This document shows positions 54,111-61,568 of a stretch of DNA of 64,000 nt, one piece after another (the first letter of the stretch is position 1; every line of letters begins with the position of its first letter). Below the pieces are notes generated by a model. The model was not told the DNA's origin and did no database searches. It worked only from the letters and a program-made list of their open reading frames with translations. This stretch comes from Paenalkalicoccus suaedae (GTDB lineage: Bacteria; Bacillota; Bacilli; Bacillales; Salisediminibacteriaceae). The stretch lies in the NCBI RefSeq assembly GCF_006965545.2, contig NZ_CP041372.2:3286001-3350000 (forward strand). The letters run 5' to 3'. A program made the position numbers and the translations under genes.

Positions 54111-55399
54111 GAAGGTTCTCCTTTCAACGCTGTCAGCGCTTTTGAAAACGTATCTTCTGATCCAAATGCTCCTGCTTTTGTTACAACATGCAAATCATGT
54201 CCACCGATAAATTTCCCAAGAGGCACACCGACTTCTACTTCATCAATGAGTCGAATGCCAGACACATTCATCTCGTTGCAAATCTTTTTCGCTGTGTCGC
54301 CACCAGTCATAATAATTCCCGCATACTTTTGCGTTTTAACGATCGTATGAACCAGTCTTCCCATTTGCTCCACAATTTTATTACTAACATCCGTCTCCGT
54401 CATGCCGAGCTCTTTGCCTGCTGCCTGTGCTTTTTCGATATCAGCTCTTGAGCCGCTTGAGAAAATAGCGATATTCTTACCTTGCTCATACAGTGTTGCA
54501 ATTCTCAACTCTGCCTTGTTTAGTTCTTCTTTATAAGCAGATGGATCAATTAATAGATGAGAAGGCAACTCGACAGATGCAACATCCTTACGCTCTAGGA
54601 ATCTAGTAAGTTGATTTCTCGTTACAGAACTGACGCTTCCTGCAACAAGTAAGACTGGATCTGTAGCTAAGTCTCTAGGTTCTAATTGACTCTTTTTCGT
54701 TAATTCAAACGTTCTTGGTAAATGGTTAGCAAGGCCTGCTGATCCAACCCAAACAACCGAATAAGCTAATCGTTTGATGCAGTCTGCAATAGCAAATAAA
54801 TCCTCTTCTACTTCTGAATCAAAAATAACGTAAGAGATGTCTGCCTTCTTAAACTTCTCCAGCTCTTTACGCACAGAGTCATAGCCTTTTCTTAAAACTT
54901 CTACGTTGATTTCACCGATATCTCGGTTTGTTTGATTCTGCACAATCTTTTTCACGGAAGAGCTAATGACAGGAGATTTAGGATCCTTTGCCATTTCCGT
55001 TTCAGCTAGTGGTGTAGAATGCAACAATAAATCACCGTTCTTTACGACACGGCCGTTCTTTGGATAAGCTGGTGCAATAATCACAAAATCAGGCTGATAC
55101 ACGTCGTACATTGCATCAATTTCACATCCAATATTGCCTCTAAGCGTAGAATCGAGCTTTTTATAAACGATTTCTACTTGCTTATCCCGTAACGTTTGGG
55201 CAGCTTCTTTTACTTGTTTATACGCTTCTTCAGGAGCAATAGAGCGGCTGTCCGTATCAATGACGAGTGCTTCCTCAACACTCTTCGTGTCGCTGTTTTG
55301 CATGTGAAAGCGAACGGCTGTTGTCAGTCCAGCTCTAGTCAGCTGAACGCCACTATCGTTCGCTCCTGTTAAATCATCCGCAATTATTCCAATTCGCAT
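54107..55399 (-). CDS. dtnK: Four-carbon acid sugar kinase, DUF1537 family (DtnK/OtnK-like)
   Basis: 430 residues. N-terminal substrate domain starts MRIGIIADDLTGANDSGVQLTRAGL with 'VIDTDSRSI'; the nucleotide-binding C-terminal part contains 'MTGGDTAKKICNEM' and 'GAFGSEDTFSKAL'. This family phosphorylates D-threonate, D-erythronate or 3-oxo-tetronates on C4. Encoded between a permease and PdxA2, so D-threonate/D-erythronate is the best-supported substrate class. Symbol is by pathway analogy; the true acid needs assays. Confidence 0.85.
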   Translation of the reverse strand: MRIGIIADDLTGANDSGVQLTRAGLTTAVRFHMQNSDTKSVEEALVIDTDSRSIAPEEAYKQVKEAAQTLRDKQVEIVYKKLDSTLRGNIGCEIDAMYDVYQPDFVIIAPAYPKNGRVVKNGDLLLHSTPLAETEMAKDPKSPVISSSVKKIVQNQTNRDIGEINVEVLRKGYDSVRKELEKFKKADISYVIFDSEVEEDLFAIADCIKRLAYSVVWVGSAGLANHLPRTFELTKKSQLEPRDLATDPVLLVAGSVSSVTRNQLTRFLERKDVASVELPSHLLIDPSAYKEELNKAELRIATLYEQGKNIAIFSSGSRADIEKAQAAGKELGMTETDVSNKIVEQMGRLVHTIVKTQKYAGIIMTGGDTAKKICNEMNVSGIRLIDEVEVGVPLGKFIGGHDLHVVTKAGAFGSEDTFSKALTALKGEPS

Positions 55400-55465
55400 A
55401 CCAATCAGTCCTTGTCTATTAAAAGATCCCTAAGGGTGACTTGCACCCTTAGGAGCTAGTTATGA

Positions 55466-56449
55466 TTAACCTACGTACTCGCCTTCTTTTGTCATCTTGC
55501 CCTTCTTCTCTAAACGTTTGACTAAAAATGCAACATAGATAGGAAGAAGTATTGCTGTTGTTACTACACTTGCTGCAACTTGCACAGTGGCTAGTCCTGC
55601 AACACCTGCAAATGAAGCATTCGCTGCTGCAATTGCTGCTGGAGTTGCAACCGCGTTTCCTGCAGTAGAGCCCTCAGCCACCCCGACAATCGGATTCCAT
55701 TTTAATGCTTTGAACACTAGGTAAGCAGCTGTACCAGTGAAGAATACTGTCATGATGCCTAATGCAACACCACCAAGACCACCTTCGATAATCGCGTTAA
55801 AGTTGATACCCATACCTAAAGCGAATGCGAAGAAAGGAATCAGCATGTCGCTACCTTTTGCAAGGAAGTCACGCATATCAAGGTCAAGGTTACCAAGAAC
55901 CATACCAATGACAATCGGAAGAAGAACGGAAATGAATGAAGTTAGAGAAAATAGTCCGTCGACAAATCCCATTGCGCCAAAGATGGATAATGCAACCATT
56001 GTTAAGAAAGGACCATCATTTAGTGCAAGAATAGAGTATGCCGCTTTATCGTCTTCTTTACCGTATTGTCCTACAAGTGCCATATAAAGTCCGCCGTTAC
56101 TGTTTGTCATTGCCGCGATAATTGCGATCGGAGCTAAACCTAAGAATAGGCCGTTGTCTCCTGCAAACATGTACGCGAGTAAACCGACTGCCGCACCGAC
56201 TGCCCACTTAACCCCTAAGAGCGTTGCACCTTTTCCTAGAGAAACCCCGACGTTGCGCAGATTAATTTGAGCACCCGCACAAACAAGGAAGAGTGCAATT
56301 AACGTTCCAGCTCCGTCTACAAATAATGCCTGTGTAAAGTTACCGATTCGAAGTAAGTCAGGAGCAACAGTGTTGATAATTGCAGCAAGTAGCAATGGTA
56401 CTACCATCATTCCACCTGGAATTCGGTCTAAAGTTGATTTAATCTTCAT
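55466..56449 (-). CDS. kdgT: 2-keto-3-deoxygluconate permease-family transporter (KdgT-like)
   Basis: ATG at 56449, 8 nt after AGGGGG; the TTG at 56452 is excluded. 327 residues, about ten membrane helices, Gly/Ala-rich with 'STAGNAVATPAAIAAANASFAGVAGLATVQVAAS' in the C-terminal half, a KdgT-family hallmark. Within this operon it likely imports a C4 sugar acid and not 2-keto-3-deoxygluconate. A cre-like site and leader hairpin precede the gene. Confidence 0.8.
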   Translation of the reverse strand: MKIKSTLDRIPGGMMVVPLLLAAIINTVAPDLLRIGNFTQALFVDGAGTLIALFLVCAGAQINLRNVGVSLGKGATLLGVKWAVGAAVGLLAYMFAGDNGLFLGLAPIAIIAAMTNSNGGLYMALVGQYGKEDDKAAYSILALNDGPFLTMVALSIFGAMGFVDGLFSLTSFISVLLPIVIGMVLGNLDLDMRDFLAKGSDMLIPFFAFALGMGINFNAIIEGGLGGVALGIMTVFFTGTAAYLVFKALKWNPIVGVAEGSTAGNAVATPAAIAAANASFAGVAGLATVQVAASVVTTAILLPIYVAFLVKRLEKKGKMTKEGEYVG

Positions 56450-56515
56450 CAATAATACCCCCTATGTTGGTTTGAGCGAAGAATTAACCGGTATTCTTCA
56501 CACAAAAGACAAATT

Positions 56516-56529
56516 TGAAAGCGCTTTTA
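56516..56529. promoter_or_regulatory. cre-like CcpA site
   Basis: TGAAAGCGCTTTTA matches the catabolite-responsive element TGWAAGCGYTWNCA at all but one position. It is 67 bp ahead of the kdgT start codon, a position where CcpA would repress the operon in the presence of glucose. Confidence 0.6.
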
Positions 56530-56583
56530 AGATTATATTACTTCCGATAGTTGAATTATGCAATAGTTATTTTTCGTAATAAA

Positions 56584-56610
56584 AATAACGTTGCAATTTG
56601 CAACGTTATT
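56584..56610 (-). terminator. Terminator of the regulator gene
   Basis: A perfect 13-bp stem (56584-56596 with 56598-56610, 1-nt loop; probably 12 bp with a 3-nt loop in vivo) with a T-run on the minus strand overlaps the regulator's stop codon. It separates the regulator transcript from the kdgT promoter. Confidence 0.75.
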
Positions 56611-58390
56611 TAATGTCCTTATTTAATTTTCTCCATAAAGTCGTCCGATTAATCCCTAATCTTTGCGCTGCTTTCGATTGATTCATGTTTTCTTCCTTCA
56701 TTACAAGGTGAACGATGTCTGTTGTAATATCTTCCAAGGTCTTCGATAAATCTATTGGCGCGCTATGTTCGGGGGTATTTTGCTCATTTAACACTTCTGC
56801 AACTACGTCTTCAGATAAGTAATTATCTGTTGCATGTTTGACTAATTTTTTTACGATTTTCTTTAGCTGTTCAATGTTTTCAGGGAAAGAATAATTGTGC
56901 AACAGCTCAAGTGCAGCCGGCTTTATACCTACTACTTGCTTTCCGTAGGAGGAGTTATAGTTTCCAATGAAGATACGGATGAGCTCATCTAAATCTTCGG
57001 AACGCTCTTGAAGACGCGGCATATGCAAAATGGAGCCTTCGATGAGGAACGTTTTATGTGCATCCGGAAGTTCTTCAATTTGATCTTCAGAAGTAAAAGA
57101 GAAAATGAATCGTGTACCCATCGCGATTTTTTTGAGCTGGAGAATTCTTTCGCGATTGGCAGTGTCGAGGTTTTCAAAGCCTCTTATATAGATTGTTCCG
57201 TTACGATCTTCTTCTAGAGATTCTAAAAGTGGTGTAAGATCGGTCGTGATTTTATCCTTTATATGAAGCTGTAGGAAATCCTTCTCTCTATTTAAACCTT
57301 CTGTGTGAATAGCGTTCGCGAAAAACTGCTTCCCTGTACCCTCTTCTCCGATGATGGTGATTGGCGCTGTCTCTAAGAGAAGTTTGTTGGCTTTTGCAAT
57401 AAGCTTTTCAGTAGCTTTGCTATTTGCAACAATTTGCGCAAAGGAAACTGGGAACAGTGGATTTCGGTATAGTCGCACACCAGATTCGATGGAGCGATCA
57501 CTTGAATGTGCATTCAGCTTCACATACATGTACATTTTGCCTTGAGAGTGAAATTTTCCACTTTGAAGCGGATATGTTTTGTTTTTAATGGTTATCCACT
57601 TTGGGAATGCCTGTTTTGTTTGATACGTAAACATCGCATCGTAAATATCCTTCCAAGGTGACTCGATGAATAACTGCCTTGTTATATCGTCTATAGACTT
57701 TCCATTTATATTTGCAAATGCACTGTTGCAATAATAGACCTCGCCATCGTCTTCAAAAATGACGATCGCATCCTGCTCCTGCAAAAGATAGCTTTGATAC
57801 ACGGAATCGCGCTGTTGCTGATTTTTCACCATACGCGCCATATCACGAACTTGGTCAAACGCGCTAACTACCGCTTCTCTCCCTGAGGTGATAAGCATGC
57901 CTTGAACGCCAGACTCTTGCGCGACTCGAGTGGTGACAGTATCTCCAAGGATAATTTGTGATCCGTTTGCTGTTGCATTTTTCACCGCTTCTTTAACATC
58001 ACTCTCGTTATGCACGATCGTATACGCGATATCCATGTTGAGTAAGTCAGCAATGGATACAACTCCCTCACAAACGTTAGGAAAACCGATTACCTGTACC
58101 TTTCTGTTGTACGGTTTGATCAAGGTTAATGAGCGGATAATATCGTATCCAGAGACTTGAATTTCTACTACTGGGATCGATGTATATTGCTTCAGTAATC
58201 GCGCCGTTCCTCCGCGGCTAATAATAAAATCTATGCGTTCCGTGGTTGCAGCTTGAGAAACCAGGGCGATTGCCTCTGTCAAATCTGCCTCCTTCACAAC
58301 TATATCTAAGTCAGTTTGCTCCGAAGCTAACTGGGTACCTAATTCTTTGAGCCCTCGATATGGGGCTATGAATAAAACATGAACGGACAT
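56606..58390 (-). CDS. PrpR-N/PAS/AAA+/Fis-HTH regulator lacking GAFTGA
   Basis: 594 residues. N-terminal PrpR_N-type sensor domain (about 1-180, 'VVEIQVSGYDIIRSLTLIKPYNRKVQVIGF'), a PAS domain (about 205-275, 'IVIFEDDGEVYYCNSAF'), AAA+ core (about 325-500) with Walker A 'GEEGTGKQFF', and a C-terminal Fis-type HTH ('MNQSKAAQRLGINRTTLWRKL'). The sigma-54 contact loop GAFTGA and the usual segment around it are missing, as in TyrR-like members, so it probably acts on the normal RNA polymerase. Divergent NERD gene; likely controls the adjacent kdgT operon. Confidence 0.85.
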   Translation of the reverse strand: MSVHVLFIAPYRGLKELGTQLASEQTDLDIVVKEADLTEAIALVSQAATTERIDFIISRGGTARLLKQYTSIPVVEIQVSGYDIIRSLTLIKPYNRKVQVIGFPNVCEGVVSIADLLNMDIAYTIVHNESDVKEAVKNATANGSQIILGDTVTTRVAQESGVQGMLITSGREAVVSAFDQVRDMARMVKNQQQRDSVYQSYLLQEQDAIVIFEDDGEVYYCNSAFANINGKSIDDITRQLFIESPWKDIYDAMFTYQTKQAFPKWITIKNKTYPLQSGKFHSQGKMYMYVKLNAHSSDRSIESGVRLYRNPLFPVSFAQIVANSKATEKLIAKANKLLLETAPITIIGEEGTGKQFFANAIHTEGLNREKDFLQLHIKDKITTDLTPLLESLEEDRNGTIYIRGFENLDTANRERILQLKKIAMGTRFIFSFTSEDQIEELPDAHKTFLIEGSILHMPRLQERSEDLDELIRIFIGNYNSSYGKQVVGIKPAALELLHNYSFPENIEQLKKIVKKLVKHATDNYLSEDVVAEVLNEQNTPEHSAPIDLSKTLEDITTDIVHLVMKEENMNQSKAAQRLGINRTTLWRKLNKDIK

Positions 58391-58535
58391 AGTCCACCTC
58401 CTAAAAGTGTTGCATTTTACAATAGTTTATCACACTTTCACCCGAAAATCTGACAAAGTTTAGTAATAATTTTGTCGAATGGTTTCTATTTACAGGTGAT
58501 TTTGTCTAGGCTATGGTGAATATGGGAGGTGTTAT

Positions 58536-59489
58536 ATGATCATTAAACATAGAAAGACACCTGCGTTTTTCCCTCAATATGAATCTCTCCTTCGTAGGTT
58601 GCAGACGAATCATCCGGTTTATCCGAGCGTCGAGGACCAGTTTTCTCAATTTAAAGCTGGTTTCATTGGCGAAAAATCGGTTGATTACCCACTTTCCTTT
58701 TTGTCTGCTTCCACCTATCACATATTCCATCAAGTTAGATTACACTCACAGGGTCATTACTTTGAGGTAGATACGCTACTTCTATGCCAGCAGTTTGCTC
58801 TTGTTTTAGAGATTAAGAATTATAAGGGTGCGCTTCGGTTTGATTTAGAACGAGCGGTGTTGCATAAGGCAACGCCCGAAAAAGGAAACGAGGTGTATGA
58901 TTGTCCAGTTTTACAGGCTGAAAGGCAGGCTATTCGATTTAAGGAGTGGTTAGGCGAGCAGTCTGTTACGAATTTGCCTGTTTATCACCATGTGCTGCTC
59001 GCTCATAAGGAGTCGACGATACTGAATGAGGAGAGACTTGCTCATGTTTCTCGTGTCGAACATGTCACGCATGTAGTTAATCAGATTGAGGCGCTAAGTT
59101 TAGATGACGCGATCACGCCTGCGGTGATGAAGAAGGTTGGTCGTAGCATTGTGCAACATACGGTACCTAAGCGAGAGTATTTGTTGCAGAAATTTGGTAT
59201 TGGCGCTGAGGATTTGATACACGGGGTTCATTGCAGGAAGTGTGGCTCGTTTGATGTGCTGCGGGCATCGGGCAAGTGGACGTGCATAAAGTGTAGTTAT
59301 GCGAGTAAGGAGATGCATGTTGCGACAATTGCTGATTTTAAGAATTTGATTGGGATGCAATTTGCAACGCTGGAGATGAAGCAGTGGGTTGGGATTAAGG
59401 ACTCACGAACTATTTTGCGTATGCTGGATAATATTGCTGTTAAGCATAGTGGATCTACGTGTAAGGCGAGGTACACTTTTAAGAATTGA
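58536..59489 (+). CDS. NERD-domain protein with zinc ribbon
   Basis: 317 residues. N-terminal NERD nuclease-related domain (about 40-150): 'GFIGEKSVDYPLSF', 'YFEVDTLLLCQQFALVLEIKNYKG' with the E-x-K core. C-terminal zinc-ribbon-like Cys pairs: C-x2-C in 'HCRKCGSFDVL' and 'TCIKCSYASK'. NERD proteins have a PD-(D/E)XK nuclease-like fold, often attached to helicases or kinases; function unproved. ATG with GGGAGGTG upstream. It is divergent from the PrpR-like gene. Confidence 0.85.
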   Translation: MIIKHRKTPAFFPQYESLLRRLQTNHPVYPSVEDQFSQFKAGFIGEKSVDYPLSFLSASTYHIFHQVRLHSQGHYFEVDTLLLCQQFALVLEIKNYKGALRFDLERAVLHKATPEKGNEVYDCPVLQAERQAIRFKEWLGEQSVTNLPVYHHVLLAHKESTILNEERLAHVSRVEHVTHVVNQIEALSLDDAITPAVMKKVGRSIVQHTVPKREYLLQKFGIGAEDLIHGVHCRKCGSFDVLRASGKWTCIKCSYASKEMHVATIADFKNLIGMQFATLEMKQWVGIKDSRTILRMLDNIAVKHSGSTCKARYTFKN

Positions 59490-59723
59490 GTGGTAGATTA
59501 TTAGATTGAACTTTTGGCAATCTGGTTATAAAGAGCGAGATGCTAAACTGCTGTGCTGTTAAGACCATTGCTAGAGTGTCGTATAGAGTTTTATAAATTA
59601 GATCTGCTTTTTACGGTCCTTTATTCTAAGATCATATTGCTAAACTGCCATTCTGTTAAACCCCATGTGAGGGTGCAGCATGGCAGTTGGGCAATTTGAG
59701 ACAACGTTCGTTTATGAAGTGGC
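59490..59723. other. Intergenic with degenerate duplicated block
   Basis: No gene. TGCTAAACTGC... appears at 59541 and again at 59638 (97 bp apart), each followed by a CTGTTAA word. A 9-bp stem (59643-59651 with 59680-59688) lies within the second copy and may terminate the NERD gene. Confidence 0.5.
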
Positions 59724-59731
59724 TTACTAGT
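59724..59731. repeat. Target site duplication, left
   Basis: TTACTAGT directly before the IS256-family element; identical 8 bp follow the right end at 61104-61111. Confidence 0.9.
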
Positions 59732-61103
59732 GGCCTTGTAAACTAAACTGTGTAAGTAAGAGTGCGTACGACTTTTACTTCGCAGTTTAGTTTTTTATTG
59801 TTAAGATAAATTCATATGGTTGGAGGAGGATGGGTATGGTGAAAAAGGATCGAAATGCTAAAGCGAGTGAGTTGGCAAAACAGATACTAGAGACGTATGA
59901 GCCTGAATCCGTTCAAGATATGCAGGAAGCCCTTAAAGATATCTTTGGTCCAATGTTTGAATCTATGCTAAAAGGCGAGATGAATCACCATCTAGGTTAC
60001 CAATCTAACAGTAAAGAAGAGAAAGAATCACTAAACAGAAGAAATGGTTATGGGAAAAAGACGCTTCAAACGAGCTCTGGTGAACTGGACATTCAAGTGC
60101 CACGTGATCGAGACGGATCATTTGAACCTCTTCTTGTCCCAAAGCGTAAAAAGAATCTCTCTGAGATGGAGGATAAGGTAATCTCGATGTACGCGAGAGG
60201 TATGTCACAACGTGATATCTCCTCTACAATTGAGGAGATCTATGGCTTTTCCATCTCTCACGAGATGGTCTCAGACATCACAGACAGTGTGATGCCAGAT
60301 CTTGAAGAGTGGCAGTTCCGTCCACTTCAAAGCTGTTATTCATTTCTGTTTGTAGACTGTATGTATACCACCATTCGTAACCACCACGAGACGAGAAAGT
60401 ATGCCGTTTATACGATTCTCGGTTATACACTTGAAGGTAAAAAAGAGATTTTAGGTTTGTGGCTAAATGAAACAGAAAGTAAACACAAATGGATGCAGAT
60501 CTTCGATGAGATTAAGTCCCGAGGTGTCGAAGACATCTTCTTTATTTCAATGGATGGTGTCAGTGGATTAGAAGAAGGCGCTAAAGCCGTCTTCCCAGAG
60601 GTCGTGGTCCAGCGTTGTATTGTTCATTTAATACGCAACTCTGTCCGTTATGTACCTTATAAAGACTATCGTGCTTTCACTAAATCTCTTAAAACCGTTT
60701 ATGGTGCTCCAAATTTGAAAGCTTGCCGAAAAGCCTTTGATGAGTTTGAGAAGCAATGGACACAATACCCAGGCGCTATTGATGTCTGGAGAAGAAACCT
60801 TCAACACGTTGAACAGCTTTTTGATTATGGCAGTGCGATTCGAAGAATCATGTACACCACCAACGCGGTCGAAAGTGTTCACTCCAGCTTTAGAAAAGTC
60901 ACTAAAAAAGGAGCATTCCCCCATGAGAATGCTTTATTAAAACTACTCTTTTTACGGATTAGAGAATTAGAAGTGAAATGGGCAACTGGCTTCGTTCCTA
61001 ACTGGGCCCAAGTATTAAATCAGCTATTGATCAATGAAAGCCTACAGACTAGGGCTGCCAAGTACCTGGAGTAAGAAACTTACACAGTTTATTTGACAAA
61101 CCC
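59732..61103 (+). mobile_element. Complete IS256-family insertion sequence
   Basis: 1372 bp with imperfect 26-bp terminal inverted repeats (59732-59757 and 61078-61103, about 22 of 26 matching, sharing TAAACTGTGTAAGT), flanked by an 8-bp direct duplication TTACTAGT, the size expected for IS256. It carries one intact transposase gene. The undegraded duplication indicates a fairly recent insertion. It landed between the NERD gene and a 21-bp minisatellite. Confidence 0.95.
59836..61074 (+). CDS. IS256-family transposase
   Basis: ATG at 59836, 6 nt after GGAGGAGG; the ATG at 59830 abuts that site too closely. 412 residues. DDE motif residues: D in 'FVDCMYTTIRN', D in 'ISMDGVSGLEEGAKAVFP', E in 'TTNAVESVHSSFRKVTKKG'. 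N-terminal region has 'GMSQRDISSTIEEIYGFSIS' HTH. It catalyses copy-out/circle-type transposition of the surrounding IS. Intact, so probably active. Confidence 0.95.
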   Translation: MVKKDRNAKASELAKQILETYEPESVQDMQEALKDIFGPMFESMLKGEMNHHLGYQSNSKEEKESLNRRNGYGKKTLQTSSGELDIQVPRDRDGSFEPLLVPKRKKNLSEMEDKVISMYARGMSQRDISSTIEEIYGFSISHEMVSDITDSVMPDLEEWQFRPLQSCYSFLFVDCMYTTIRNHHETRKYAVYTILGYTLEGKKEILGLWLNETESKHKWMQIFDEIKSRGVEDIFFISMDGVSGLEEGAKAVFPEVVVQRCIVHLIRNSVRYVPYKDYRAFTKSLKTVYGAPNLKACRKAFDEFEKQWTQYPGAIDVWRRNLQHVEQLFDYGSAIRRIMYTTNAVESVHSSFRKVTKKGAFPHENALLKLLFLRIRELEVKWATGFVPNWAQVLNQLLINESLQTRAAKYLE

Positions 61104-61111
61104 TTACTAGT
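61104..61111. repeat. Target site duplication, right
   Basis: TTACTAGT, identical to 59724-59731. Confidence 0.9.
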
Positions 61112-61525
61112 TTTGTCATAACCGATCGCTATTTTGTCATAACCGCACCGCACTTTGTCATAACCTCACTGCATTTTGTCATAACCGACCACCATTTTGT
61201 CATAACCGCACCGCACTTTGTCATAACCTCACCGCATTTTGTCATAACCGGCCACCATTTTGTCATAACCTCACTGCACTTTGTCATTACCGGCCACCAT
61301 TTTGTCATAACCGCACGCCACATTGTCATAACCGCACGCCACATTGTCATAACCGCCTGCCACATTGTCATAACCGCACGCCACATTGTCATAACCGCAC
61401 GCCACATTGTCATAACCGCACGCCACATTGTCATAACCGCCTGCCACATTGTCATAACCGCCTGCCACATTGTCATAACCGGCCGCCACATTGTCATAAC
61501 CGGCCGCCACATTGTCACAACCGCA
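61112..61525. repeat. 21-bp minisatellite (TTGTCATAACCGCACGCCAC units)
   Basis: About 20 tandem 21-bp units of the form (A/T)TTGTCATAACCG-variable-CCAC. Left units carry T(T)TTGTCATAACC(G/T) with GATC/CACC-type variants; units 10-19 are almost identical, showing recent unit amplification. Heptad-open frames on the minus strand are side effects of the period. It is directly downstream of the IS and next to the pullulanase terminator. Confidence 0.9.
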
Positions 61526-61530
61526 CATAA

Positions 61531-61561
61531 AACCCCCGCCAGCTTTGCGCTGGCGGGGGTT
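61531..61561 (-). terminator. Strong GC-rich hairpin terminator of the pullulanase gene
   Basis: AACCCCCGCCAGC (61531-61543) pairs with 61549-61561 over a 5-nt loop, 8 bp downstream of the pullulanase stop. Confidence 0.75.
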
Positions 61562-61568
61562 CACACTG

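Noticed and set aside
56450-56515. A sigma-54 promoter (GG-N10-GC near 56488) ahead of kdgT
   Set aside because: GG and GC spacing fits but flanking consensus bases do not, and the regulator lacks the GAFTGA loop.
61112-61525. CRISPR-like array
   Set aside because: Units are contiguous and nearly identical, with no unique spacers and no cas genes.
61129-61564. Heptad-repeat open frames in the minisatellite at 61 kb
   Set aside because: Same artefact of a 21-bp period; reads as VMTKxxx-like repeats without a start signal.
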